NCBI GenBank assembly: GCA_024280735.1
Contig: JAJRPO010000068.1
Coordinates: 1 to 64,000 of the forward strand
Direction: 5' to 3'
Length of the DNA stretch: 64,000 nt
From: Alphaproteobacteria bacterium
GTDB lineage: Bacteria; Pseudomonadota; Alphaproteobacteria; Rhodobacterales; Rhodobacteraceae
The stretch's first letter is position 1, and each line of letters begins with the position of its first letter. Of the stretch, positions 35,847 through 44,672 are shown in pieces. The translations under genes were made by a program, and so were the position numbers. The notes beneath the pieces were generated by a model. The model was not told the DNA's origin and ran no database searches. It saw nothing but the letters and a program-made list of their open reading frames with translations.

Positions 35847-37127
35847 GTGATCCGCGCCACCCCCGATGCCGTCCACACAGCAATAGAATACACGCTACGA
35901 CAGGATCGGGGGCATCTGATCGCGGCCCTTGTGGCCGCGACCCGCGATTTTGAGCTGGCAGAGGAATGCTTGCAAGACGCGATTGAGGTCGCGCTCAAGG
36001 ATTGGCCCAAGAACGGCATCCCCAAATCGCGCCGTGGCTGGTTGTTGCAGGTGGCAAGACGGCGCGCGATTGATCGCATCCGCCGCGCCAAAAACCTGAC
36101 AGAAAAAGCTGCCCAGATTGCGATTCTGGAGGACACCACCCCAACCGACCCGCATGATATTCCCGACCACCGCCTGCGGCTGATTTTTACCTGCTGCCAT
36201 CCGGCGCTGGCGGAAAAGACCCGCGTTGCCCTGACCCTGCGCACCCTTGGCGGGCTGACAACCGAGGAGGTAGCACGGGCATTTCTTGATAAACCAACCG
36301 CCATGGGCCAACGTCTGTCGCGCGCGCGGGCCAAGATCAGCAAGGCGCGAATTCCTTTTGTGATTCCCGACGGGCCTGACCTGCCAGCGCGCATCACCTC
36401 GGTTCTCAGCGTTATCTATCTGGTGTTCAACGAGGGCTATGCCGCCACTGAGGGCGATGCACAAATCCGCGTGGATCTGTGTGAGGAGGCGATATTTCTG
36501 GCCCGTATGATGTTGGGGTTTTGCCCGGAGGATACAGAGGTGGCGGGGTTGTTGGCGCTGATCCTGCTTTCGCACGCGCGCCGCGCTGCGCGAAATGCAA
36601 CGGCGCAATATGTCCCGCTCTCAGAACACAATCGCAGCCTGTGGAACAAGCGGCTGATCGGCGAGGGACAAGAAATCCTTCAGTCTGCATTGCGCAAAGG
36701 TCAGGTTGGTCCCTATCAATTGCAAGCGTCGATTTCTGCCCTGCATTGCGAGGCCGCGCACGCGCAAGAAACCGATTGGGCACAGATTGCGGCGCTTTAT
36801 CGACTGCTGGCGCAGATGAATCCAAGTGCGGTTGTGCACCTCAATCTGGCGGTGGCGCTATCCTATTGTGAGGGGCCTGCCTCTGCACTGGAATGCTTGC
36901 TGGAATTGCGCGGCCCGCTGGAGGATTATCAACCCTACCACGCGGCGCGCGCCGATATTTTAATGCGGGTGGGGCAGGTAGGGGAGGCGCGCGCAGCCTA
37001 TGAGCAGGCCTTGCAATTAACCCAGATAGAAAGCGAAAGGGTTTGGTTGCTGGAACGGCAAAAATCCCTTGGCACAAAAAAAAGAGGCCGAGCACGAAGC
37101 TCGGCCTTAAGTCCAACAGGGAGGTGA
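35847..37127 (+). CDS. ECF42-type RNA polymerase sigma factor
   Basis: 426-aa sigma factor starting with GTG directly after the DGPF gene stop. Sigma region 2 (ELAEECLQDAIEVAL, RRGWLLQVARRRAIDRIR) and region 4 (LRTLGGLTTEEVARAFL, MGQRLSRARAKI) are followed by the long C-terminal extension of about 200 aa with TPR-like helices that defines the ECF42 group. No anti-sigma gene is present. The last codons overlap a strong leftward terminator (37077-37108). Confidence 0.93.
   Translation: MIRATPDAVHTAIEYTLRQDRGHLIAALVAATRDFELAEECLQDAIEVALKDWPKNGIPKSRRGWLLQVARRRAIDRIRRAKNLTEKAAQIAILEDTTPTDPHDIPDHRLRLIFTCCHPALAEKTRVALTLRTLGGLTTEEVARAFLDKPTAMGQRLSRARAKISKARIPFVIPDGPDLPARITSVLSVIYLVFNEGYAATEGDAQIRVDLCEEAIFLARMMLGFCPEDTEVAGLLALILLSHARRAARNATAQYVPLSEHNRSLWNKRLIGEGQEILQSALRKGQVGPYQLQASISALHCEAAHAQETDWAQIAALYRLLAQMNPSAVVHLNLAVALSYCEGPASALECLLELRGPLEDYQPYHAARADILMRVGQVGEARAAYEQALQLTQIESERVWLLERQKSLGTKKRGRARSSALSPTGR
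37076..37108 (-). terminator. Terminator of lysR inside the ECF42 3' end
   Basis: AGGCCGAGC (37085-37093) and GCTCGGCCT (37099-37107) form a 9-bp perfect stem with a 5-nt loop. Read leftward it is followed by eight T (A run at 37076-37083 on this strand), so it is a strong terminator for the leftward lysR transcript, lying in the coding end of the sigma gene. Confidence 0.82.
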
Positions 37128-37289
37128 AGAAAAACGAGAACCGAAGCTCAACCGTTCGCCTTCAATTACAAGGTATATCGTGTAGGGGTTAACAACAAGT
37201 GTAAAAAGGTCACACTGGTTGCATATCCGCTATGATCCTCGCGCATGGCACGATGTTGTGAGCCGAAAACTGGATGTAAATTGCTGGAA

Positions 37290-38189
37290 TTATTGAATTT
37301 GTTTACGAGCAATGCGGTCCATCTTGATCTCCTCTAACACGAAATCACGAAACACTGCAACGCGTTTTGAATGGCGGAGCTCTTCTGGGTAGGCAAGATA
37401 GACCGGAATTTCCTGACTTTCTTCCTCAGGTAACACCCGAACAAGCTGTGGATTATCGGCGGCCACATAGTTCGGTAACATGCCGATTCCCACATCATGC
37501 AGCACAGCACGCAGCACCCCGAAGTAATTATTCACGGTCAGATGCGAAACATGTTCGCCGCTCAGCATTGGTTTCATCCAGGAAATACCGGCACTGACTT
37601 GCGGGCTGGTCAGGTTTTGACTGACAAGCCGATGGGCGCGCAAATCATTGAAGTTATCGGGTATGCCAAAGGTCTCCAGATATGACGGGCTGGCATAAAG
37701 CCGCATTTTCACGTTCATCAAACGGCGGCGCACCAGATCGGCCTGGCTGGGTTCCTTCATGCGGATGGCCACATCAGCCTCGCGCATGGGCAGGTCCAGC
37801 AGACGTTCTTCGAGCGCCAGATCAATCTTTAAATCAGGGTATTTATCGTACAGCCGCCCAAGGCGGGGTGCCAGCCACAGTGTCCCGAACCCAACAGTCG
37901 TGGTCACTTTCAGCTCGCCGAACACACCGTCTTTGCTGTCGCGAATGCGCGCGGCTGTCGACTTGAGCTTGTCGTGCATTTCCTTGGAGGCCTCAAACAG
38001 CAACTCCCCTTGCTCGGTCAGAATCAAGCCGCGTGCGTGCCGGTGAAACAGGGTCACATCGAGACTTTCTTCTAGCGAGCGGATTTGCCGACTAACAGCG
38101 GATTGCGACAGATGCAGTGTTTCGCCCGCATGTGTCAGGCTACCGGCAGCAGCCACCGCATGAAAAATGCGCAGTTTATCCCAATCCAT
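37290..38189 (-). CDS. LysR-family transcriptional regulator
   Basis: 299-aa regulator with the N-terminal winged helix (FHAVAAAGSLTHAGETLHLS, QSAVSRQIRSLEE) and a LysR substrate-binding domain. A GGGGAC ribosome site precedes the ATG. It is divergent from the indolepyruvate oxidoreductase gene with a 158-bp gap, so it may control that gene and itself; the effector is unknown. Confidence 0.93.
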   Translation of the reverse strand: MDWDKLRIFHAVAAAGSLTHAGETLHLSQSAVSRQIRSLEESLDVTLFHRHARGLILTEQGELLFEASKEMHDKLKSTAARIRDSKDGVFGELKVTTTVGFGTLWLAPRLGRLYDKYPDLKIDLALEERLLDLPMREADVAIRMKEPSQADLVRRRLMNVKMRLYASPSYLETFGIPDNFNDLRAHRLVSQNLTSPQVSAGISWMKPMLSGEHVSHLTVNNYFGVLRAVLHDVGIGMLPNYVAADNPQLVRVLPEEESQEIPVYLAYPEELRHSKRVAVFRDFVLEEIKMDRIARKQIQ

Positions 38190-38347
38190 GATACAGTCCC
38201 CTTGTGGGCTTCTGAGTGGCCCGAATTCATTTTTACCAATCTAGGCGCAGTTGTCTGACATTTCAATGGAAAGGAAAGGGAGAATACCCCCTTGTTAGGT
38301 CAGAAATTATGACCTAACATGTGGCAAGCCCGGATGTTGGAGGAAAC

Positions 38348-41300
38348 ATGTCCAAGCAAGATATCACCCTGAACGATCGTTATGACCTGTCTAAAGAGGT
38401 CGTGTTACTGAATGGCACCCAAGCACTTGTGCGGGTGATGCTGGCGCAAAAGGCGCGCGACAAGATGGCGGGGTTGAACACCGCCGGTTTTGTCACGGGG
38501 TATCGCGGCTCGCCGCTGGGCGCTGTCGACAGCCAGATGATGCTGGCGGAAAAACACCTCGCGGCCTCTGATGTGACATTCCAATCTGGCATGAATGAGG
38601 ATCTGGCCGCCACTGCCATTTGGGGCGCGCAACAGGCGGAAATGCGCGGCGATGGCAAATATGACGGCGTGTTTGGCATGTGGTACGGCAAAGGGCCGGG
38701 GGTGGATCGTTCCGGTGACGTGTTCCGCCACGCGAATATGGCGGGAACGTCCAAGAATGGCGGCGTGCTGGTCTGTATGGGGGATGATCACACGGGCGAG
38801 AGTTCCACCGTGTTGCACCAATCGGAATTTGCCCTTGTAGATGCGATGATGCCAATCCTGTCGCCGGCAGGGGTGCAGGAAATACTGGATTACGGCGCTT
38901 ACGGCTACGCGCTCAGCCGCTATTCCGGCTGCTGGGTGGGCATAAAATGCGTCAAAGACACGGTTGAATCGACCGCCGTTGTGGATGGCAATCCGGACCG
39001 GGTGCAAATCGCGCTGCCAACTGATTTTGATATGCCCGACGATGGGTTAAACATCCGCGCGATAGATCACTGGACCCCGCAAGAGGCCCGGCTGCACGAT
39101 CACAAACGCTTTGCCGCCGAGGCGTTTGCCCGCGCGAATAAGCTGGATAAGCGGATGCACGGCAAAGCTGGTGCCAAAATCGGCATCGTTTCTGCGGGCA
39201 AAAGCTGGCTTGATACCTCTCACGCGCTGGAATTGCTGGGGATTGATGGCGCGCAGGCGGAAAAAATGGGCATCACCACCTATAAAATCGCCATGGTTTG
39301 GCCGCTGGATATGACTTCGTTCAAAGAATGGGCCGACGGGTTGGACTTGATCATCGTGGTCGAGGAAAAGCGCAAGCTGATCGAGGTGCAGATCAAGGAG
39401 GCGATTTTCAACGACCGTCACGGGCGGCGGGTGATTGGCTGGAAGCACGATCAACGCCCCGAGGAGACGGTTTTCTCGGTCAAAGGCGCGCTTGATCCGG
39501 TTTTGATCGCGCAGAAACTGGGAATGTTGCTGGGCGAGGAGGGGCTTTCCTCAACCAAAATGACCAAGGCCCTATTGGCGCTGGACGAGGCTGTCAAAGG
39601 CGATAATGCCACGGACATAGCCGCCCGCCTGCCGTGGTTTTGTTCCGGCTGTCCGCATAACACCTCGACCAAAGTCCCCGAGGGATCGCGGGCTTATGCG
39701 GGGATTGGCTGTCATACCATGGTGCTGTGGATGGACCGCAATACCTACGGGTTTACCCATATGGGCGCCGAGGGTGCCAATTGGGTGGGCGAGTCGCTGT
39801 TTTCCACACGGGACCATGTTTTTCAAAACCTAGGCGACGGCACCTATAACCATTCCGGCGTCTTGGCAATCCGCTCGGCCTTGGCGGCAAAAACCAATAT
39901 CACCTATAAAATCCTGTTCAATGACGCGGTGGCAATGACCGGCGGGCAGGATCATGAAGGCGATTTGACGGCGCAGAAAATTTGCGCAGAAGTGATGGCC
40001 ATGGGGGTGGAACATCTGGCGCTGGTCTATGACGAAAAAGAAGATATTCCGTTTGATGAATTCCCTAAGGGGGTTCGTTTCCATGAGCGCGCAGAACTGA
40101 TGTCGGTTCAGGAAGAATTCCGTAAAATCAAGGGTGTATCGGCGATAGTTTATGCGCAAACCTGCGCCGCCGAAAAACGCCGCCGTCGTAAACGGGGCAC
40201 TTTCCCCGATCCGGACCAGCGGGTGTTTATCAACCCCGAAGTCTGCGAGGGCTGTGGCGATTGCGGGGTGCAATCCAATTGTGTATCGATCACGCCGCTG
40301 GAAACCGAATTGGGCCGTAAACGACAAATTGACCAATCGTCTTGCAACAAAGATTTCAGTTGCATCAACGGGTTTTGCCCCAGCTTTGTAACCGTTCACG
40401 GGGGGAAGATCAAAAAGGCAGCCGCAAGTGGCATCGCCCTGCCAGACTTGCCGGAACCGGAATTGCCGGGCATTTCCGGTACCCATAATCTGGTGATTAC
40501 CGGTGTCGGTGGCACGGGGGTTGTCACTGTTGGCGCTGTGCTGGCGATGGCCGCGCGGGTTGAGGGCAAGGGCGCTGGCATGATCGAAATGGCGGGGCTG
40601 GCGCAAAAAGGCGGCGCCGTGCAAATCCACATGCGGCTGTCGGAAAGGGCCAGCGACATAAACTCCATACGGGTGTCTGTAGGCGAGGCCGATGCGGTGA
40701 TTGGCGGCGATCTGGTGGTCACGGCGGGCGCGCAGGCGCTGGGTCTGATGATGCGCGGGCGTACCAAACTGGTCTGTAACAGCCACGAGATTATTACCGG
40801 CGAGTTCACCCATAACACCGAATTTGCCCTGCCAAGCGACCGGATGCAATTGTCGCTTACGGGCCGTTTGGGTGATGGTGCCGTTGGCTTTCTGGAGGCC
40901 ACAGAATTGGCGCGGGTACACCTCGGAGACAGTATTTATGCCAATGTGCTGATGCTGGGGGCCGCGTGGCAATCGGGGTTGTTACCGCTGGAACACAGCT
41001 CGATTATGGCGGCGATCGAATTGAACCGTGCCGGCATCGAAGGCAATAAACGCGCCTTTGAAATTGGCCGTTGGGCGGTTGTCGAACCAAAAGCCGCCGC
41101 GGCCTCTTTGCAAAGCGAAGTCGTGGGCTTGCCAAAGAATCTGGCGGAGAAGATTGATTTTCGCGCCGAGCATTTGCTGGCCTATCAAAATAAGCGGCTG
41201 GCCAAGCGGTATCGCAAGTTTGTCGCCCAGTTTGAAGATGCGGGGCTGCGTGAGGCTGTTGCCATGTCTTACCATAAGCTGTTGAGTTACAAAGATGAAT

Positions 41301-41758
41301 ATGAGGTGGCGCGCCTTCATGCCAACCACCTGGAGGCGTTGGTTGGTGGACAGTTCGAGGATGTGAAATCTCTGGAATTCCACCTGGCCCCGCCAATATT
41401 CGCTGGCAAAATTGTGAACGGCCGCCCGACAAAACGCAAATTTGGCAATTGGATGCTCGGGGCTTTTGGCTGGCTGCAAAAAGGTAAAATCCTGCGCGGG
41501 ACGCCGTTTGATCCCTTTGGGCGGACCGCTGAACGTAAAATGGAACGGGCGTTGATCAAAGAGTTTGAGCGCGACATGAAGGAAGTGCTGGCGGGGCTGT
41601 CCGGTGGCAATCTGGCGGTGGCGATTTCACTGGCTGAACTGGCGCTGTCCATTCGCGGCTTCGGGCCGGTGAAGCAAGAGAACGCCTTGAAAGCGGCCAA
41701 ACAGCGCGAGGCGTTGCTGGCAGAGTTCCGCAGCCCCGTTGCGCAAGCGGCGGAGTAA
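38348..41758 (+). CDS. Indolepyruvate:ferredoxin oxidoreductase, fused IorA-IorB type
   Basis: 1136-aa fusion enzyme that oxidatively decarboxylates aryl or branched 2-oxo acids to acyl-CoA with ferredoxin. Order: pyruvate-ferredoxin-oxidoreductase-like alpha domain (GYRGSPLGAVD), ThDP domain (CSGCPHNTSTKVPEGSRAY), a ferredoxin-like cysteine motif CEGCGDCGVQSNC near residue 640, then the gamma-type domain (VGGTGVVTVGAVLAMAA). ATG 38348 follows GGAGGAAAC. Such fused enzymes are common in alphaproteobacteria and may act in aromatic amino acid degradation. Confidence 0.95.
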   Translation: MSKQDITLNDRYDLSKEVVLLNGTQALVRVMLAQKARDKMAGLNTAGFVTGYRGSPLGAVDSQMMLAEKHLAASDVTFQSGMNEDLAATAIWGAQQAEMRGDGKYDGVFGMWYGKGPGVDRSGDVFRHANMAGTSKNGGVLVCMGDDHTGESSTVLHQSEFALVDAMMPILSPAGVQEILDYGAYGYALSRYSGCWVGIKCVKDTVESTAVVDGNPDRVQIALPTDFDMPDDGLNIRAIDHWTPQEARLHDHKRFAAEAFARANKLDKRMHGKAGAKIGIVSAGKSWLDTSHALELLGIDGAQAEKMGITTYKIAMVWPLDMTSFKEWADGLDLIIVVEEKRKLIEVQIKEAIFNDRHGRRVIGWKHDQRPEETVFSVKGALDPVLIAQKLGMLLGEEGLSSTKMTKALLALDEAVKGDNATDIAARLPWFCSGCPHNTSTKVPEGSRAYAGIGCHTMVLWMDRNTYGFTHMGAEGANWVGESLFSTRDHVFQNLGDGTYNHSGVLAIRSALAAKTNITYKILFNDAVAMTGGQDHEGDLTAQKICAEVMAMGVEHLALVYDEKEDIPFDEFPKGVRFHERAELMSVQEEFRKIKGVSAIVYAQTCAAEKRRRRKRGTFPDPDQRVFINPEVCEGCGDCGVQSNCVSITPLETELGRKRQIDQSSCNKDFSCINGFCPSFVTVHGGKIKKAAASGIALPDLPEPELPGISGTHNLVITGVGGTGVVTVGAVLAMAARVEGKGAGMIEMAGLAQKGGAVQIHMRLSERASDINSIRVSVGEADAVIGGDLVVTAGAQALGLMMRGRTKLVCNSHEIITGEFTHNTEFALPSDRMQLSLTGRLGDGAVGFLEATELARVHLGDSIYANVLMLGAAWQSGLLPLEHSSIMAAIELNRAGIEGNKRAFEIGRWAVVEPKAAAASLQSEVVGLPKNLAEKIDFRAEHLLAYQNKRLAKRYRKFVAQFEDAGLREAVAMSYHKLLSYKDEYEVARLHANHLEALVGGQFEDVKSLEFHLAPPIFAGKIVNGRPTKRKFGNWMLGAFGWLQKGKILRGTPFDPFGRTAERKMERALIKEFERDMKEVLAGLSGGNLAVAISLAELALSIRGFGPVKQENALKAAKQREALLAEFRSPVAQAAE

Positions 41759-41769
41759 TTCGGCGCTCA

Positions 41770-41790
41770 CGGGGGATTGACCCCCGTTTC
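41770..41790 (+). terminator. Hairpin after the indolepyruvate oxidoreductase gene
   Basis: CGGGGG (41770-41775) and CCCCCG (41781-41786) pair around a 5-nt loop and are followed by TTTC. It begins 11 bp after the stop codon; the short T run makes it a moderate terminator. Confidence 0.6.
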
Positions 41791-41865
41791 ACCCCGGCGC
41801 ACAGCGCGGTGTCCGGTTTGATAGGGCAGGTGGGGTGTTGGCTTGGGTTAAATTTGCTAAGAGGC

Positions 41866-41892
41866 CTTCTAGGGACAGGTCTGCCCTAGAAG
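41866..41892. repeat. Perfect inverted repeat in the ior-tusA gap
   Basis: CTTCTAGGG (41866-41874) and CCCTAGAAG (41884-41892) form a 9-bp stem around a 9-nt spacer. It stands in the non-coding gap between two convergent genes. No T run follows, so it is not an evident terminator; it may be a binding site or structural element. Confidence 0.6.
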
Positions 41893-41914
41893 CGCCATGG
41901 CAATGGTAATTGGC

Positions 41915-41984
41915 GATTCTCCCGAGCCTCAAGGGTGAAGGGCTTGCAGCCCCGCCTTTGGCGCCCTTGACCCTCGGCAGAATC
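41915..41984. terminator. Long hairpin at the tusA 3' end
   Basis: Arms of about 22 nt (GATTCTCCCGAGCCTCAAGG and the reverse of the segment ending AGAATC at 41984) match at most positions around a 25-nt loop. The right arm reaches into the stop codon of the tusA-like gene. It may serve as a transcript end for the convergent genes. Confidence 0.5.
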
Positions 41985-42210
41985 ACCGTTTCTGGATGAA
42001 GTAGGTTTGAGGGGTGGCATCACTGTCTTGTGACAACAAGCTGTGGCCCTGTTCGGCGCAGAAATGTGGCACGTCGATGATGGCGGCAGGATCATCGGCT
42101 AACATCCTTAGAATCTGGCCGGATTGCAGCGCTTGCAGGCGTTTTCGGGCCTTTAAGACGGGCAGGGGGCACAACAGGCCGGTAGCATCGAGATCAGCAT
42201 CATAAGTCAT
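41983..42210 (-). CDS. TusA-family sulfur carrier
   Basis: 75-aa sulfurtransferase-like protein with the CPxP motif (DATGLLCPLPVLKARKRLQ), where the cysteine carries the persulfide, and a C-terminal YFIQKR end. ATG 42210 (MTYDADLDATG) was chosen; the frame is open to 42246. It is divergent from ccdA by 92 bp. TusA-like proteins feed tRNA thiolation or other sulfur routes. Confidence 0.92.
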   Translation of the reverse strand: MTYDADLDATGLLCPLPVLKARKRLQALQSGQILRMLADDPAAIIDVPHFCAEQGHSLLSQDSDATPQTYFIQKR

Positions 42211-42302
42211 AAAGTCGCGATAGAGGCAAATGTTGCAAGAGTCCACGGGGGTGTGATCAGTCGCGGGGTGACGAGCAGGGATTTCACCGCTATGACAATG
42301 TT

Positions 42303-43055
42303 ATGTTTGGAATAGATATCATCGATGCAGGGCTGCTGCCCTCGCTGTTTGTGGCGCTTTTGGCGGGAGTTATCTCCTTCCTCAGCCCCTGTGTGTTGCC
42401 CATTGTACCGCCTTATCTGGCCTATATGGGTGGAATTTCCATGAACGAGATGACGGGCGAGCAGAAAAAGCGCCGCCCCGTGATCGTGGCGTCGCTGTTT
42501 TTCGCCCTTGGCCTCTCGACGGTGTTTATTTTCCTCGGTTTCACGGCCTCGGTTCTGGGGCAGGTATTCTTGCAAAACCAGCGGATTTTTTCAATTGCCG
42601 CCGGTTTGGTGGTCATTGCCTTTGGCCTGCATTTCATCGGGCTGATTAAAATACCGTTCCTGCACAAAGAGGTGAGGCTGGATGCGGGCGATAAAGGCGG
42701 CTCTGCTTTTGGCGCCTATATCCTCGGGCTGGCCTTTGCCTTTGGCTGGACGCCGTGCATTGGGCCAATTCTGGGGGCAATCCTGTCGGTGGCGGCGCAA
42801 GAAAATTCGATTGCGCGCGGCACGTTACTGATGGCGTTTTATGCCATTGGGCTGGGCGTGCCATTTGTATTGGCCGCGATTTTCATCAACCGTGCCATTG
42901 GGGTAATGAACCGTTTCAAGCGCCATATGGCGATGATCGAGAAGGTCATGGGCGGCTTGCTGGTGGTGGTCGGGATCATGCTGGTGACGGATGCGTTTTC
43001 GACGTTTTCCTATTGGTTGCTAGAGACGTTTCCCGCCTTGGCAACAATCGGTTAA
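42303..43055 (+). CDS. ccdA: Cytochrome c biogenesis protein CcdA
   Basis: 250-aa integral membrane thiol carrier with six predicted helices. The conserved cysteine motifs are LSPCVLPIVPPYLAYMGG in helix 1 and WTPCIGPILGAIL in helix 4. It passes reducing power from the cytoplasm to periplasmic thioredoxin-like partners for cytochrome c maturation. No cytochrome maturation genes are adjacent. Confidence 0.95.
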   Translation: MFGIDIIDAGLLPSLFVALLAGVISFLSPCVLPIVPPYLAYMGGISMNEMTGEQKKRRPVIVASLFFALGLSTVFIFLGFTASVLGQVFLQNQRIFSIAAGLVVIAFGLHFIGLIKIPFLHKEVRLDAGDKGGSAFGAYILGLAFAFGWTPCIGPILGAILSVAAQENSIARGTLLMAFYAIGLGVPFVLAAIFINRAIGVMNRFKRHMAMIEKVMGGLLVVVGIMLVTDAFSTFSYWLLETFPALATIG

Positions 43056-43124
43056 CAGGCCTTACTTTTGCTGATTTCGCCGCCTATATTGGCGGTGAGC
43101 AGCAGATAAGGCCGTAAAACCCCT

Positions 43125-44351
43125 ATGTCAAACAAGACATCCAAAGGCGTCAAGCGACGTCATATGTTTTATATTCCGGGCTATGATCCGATGCTGCCGC
43201 GCCGTTACCGCGAGCTGTACCGCTCCGAGGGCGCGTTGCAGGCAGGGATTTCCGGTTACGGATTGAAACTGGGGCCAAAACAGATCGAGACTGCGAATTA
43301 CGGCTGGGCGGTTGATTGTGATATTGACGGGCTGCAAACCCACACAGACGCCGAGTTTTTGCTGTGGTCGGACATTGTGCAGACCTCGATGGATAAGAAT
43401 ATTTTGGGCACTTACGTGTTGTTGGCGCGTACCGCTTGGCAATACATCGGCAGTGGTGCGTTGTTTCGGCTGATGCGTTTGCGCGTCGGGCCGATTTTGG
43501 CGGCGCTTTATCCGGTGATGATGTTGCTGCTGCAACTGGTTATGGCGGCAGCGTTTGGCGGTGCTGTGTTCTGGGCTTTGGATATTTGGCTGCATTGGTC
43601 CCTAGGGCTGGTCGCTGGCCTTGGATTGTTTTGCCTGATTCTGGTCTGGTTCAAAAGCAAAGATTCCCAGCTGTTTGCCTATTACTTAATGCATGATTAC
43701 GGGTTTTCCGCCCAGTTCAAAGGCAAGAACCCGCCAGAGCTGGAGGCGCGCATGGCGGTGTTTGTGGAGCGCATTGCCGAAGTTCTGGCCTCTGATGTGG
43801 ATGAGGTTTTGATCGTCGGTCATTCCTCTGGCGCGCATTTGGCGGTGTCTATCCTGTCGGATGTGATCCGGCGCGGTGCGGTTCGTGCGGGTGGTCCGAG
43901 CCTTGGGTTCCTGAGTTTGGGCCAAGTAATCCCGATGGTTAGCTTTCTGCGGGATGCCAGCCGGTTACGCCGCGATTTACAGTATCTGAGTACGCAAGAT
44001 TGCCTGACGTGGGTGGATGTTTCTGCCCCCAGCGATGGCGCGAATTTTGCCCTGTGTGATGCGGTGTCTGTCAGTGGAGTCGCACCGGAAATGGGGAAAT
44101 TGCACCCGCTGGTATTATCGGCGGCGTTCAGTCAAACCCTGTCGCCAGAAGCTTACAACAAAATCAAAAAGAAGTTTTTTCGCCTGCATTTTCAATACCT
44201 TTGCGCCTTTGACCGGCCCGGAGAATATGATTATTTTCAGGTGACGGGCGGGCCAAAGACCTTGCAGGAACGCTTTGGTTTGCGCAGCCCCAGCCCGTCG
44301 CGGATAGAGATGCCGGTGAATAGGTTTACGTCGATGGATCCTGAACCGTAA
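43125..44351 (+). CDS. Membrane-anchored alpha/beta-hydrolase-like protein
   Basis: 408-aa protein. The early HMFYIPGYDPML resembles the first strand and oxyanion loop of alpha/beta hydrolases. Two membrane segments lie at about residues 120-170, and the nucleophile elbow VLIVGHSSGAHLAVS lies at about residue 230. I do not recognise a named family, and substrate is unknown. Its last 26 bp overlap the convergent ribbon-helix-helix gene. Confidence 0.75.
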   Translation: MSNKTSKGVKRRHMFYIPGYDPMLPRRYRELYRSEGALQAGISGYGLKLGPKQIETANYGWAVDCDIDGLQTHTDAEFLLWSDIVQTSMDKNILGTYVLLARTAWQYIGSGALFRLMRLRVGPILAALYPVMMLLLQLVMAAAFGGAVFWALDIWLHWSLGLVAGLGLFCLILVWFKSKDSQLFAYYLMHDYGFSAQFKGKNPPELEARMAVFVERIAEVLASDVDEVLIVGHSSGAHLAVSILSDVIRRGAVRAGGPSLGFLSLGQVIPMVSFLRDASRLRRDLQYLSTQDCLTWVDVSAPSDGANFALCDAVSVSGVAPEMGKLHPLVLSAAFSQTLSPEAYNKIKKKFFRLHFQYLCAFDRPGEYDYFQVTGGPKTLQERFGLRSPSPSRIEMPVNRFTSMDPEP

Positions 44352-44568
44352 GCTGATCGCGATACCAGCGGAAAACATAGAGTCGGATTGCCGAGGCGAG
44401 GCCGGTATCCAACCCACGCTCCGCATCAATTTGGGCCGCCAGTTCATTAAGCGCCATATTTTTAGCCTTGGCGACATCGCGAAAAGCCTGCCAAAAATCA
44501 CCCTCTAGCGACACAGATGTCCGGTGGCCTTTAAGGGTTAGCGAATGTTTTGCGGGGCGTTCAAACAT
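44326..44568 (-). CDS. Ribbon-helix-helix domain protein
   Basis: 80-aa protein of the RHH_4 type: KGHRTSVSLEGDFWQAF forms the beta strand and first helix, and NMALNELAAQIDAERG the second. Such proteins are usually DNA-binding regulators. ATG 44568 (MFERPAKHSL) was chosen since it begins just outside repeat copy B, which abuts it at 44571. Overlaps the convergent hydrolase-like gene by 26 bp. Confidence 0.9.
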   Translation of the reverse strand: MFERPAKHSLTLKGHRTSVSLEGDFWQAFRDVAKAKNMALNELAAQIDAERGLDTGLASAIRLYVFRWYRDQLTVQDPST

Positions 44569-44570
44569 GG

Positions 44571-44672
44571 GAGCGTTTCGACTTTTTTGTTCCATCAGAC
44601 AGCGTAAATCCTATTTGAGCATTGTTGAAAAGCCAAGAAAAGGCGTTTCAACAAAAAGCCGAAACACTTTTA
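44571..44672. repeat. Hairpin-forming dispersed repeat, copy B
   Basis: Diverged partner of 25771-25871; shared blocks include GAGCGTTTCGA at the left end, ATCCTATTTGAGC in the middle and GCGTTTCAACAAA towards the right. As in copy A, it fills the gap between two leftward genes and its right end gives the TAA stop of the upstream gene, here the first Hint protein. Confidence 0.8.
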
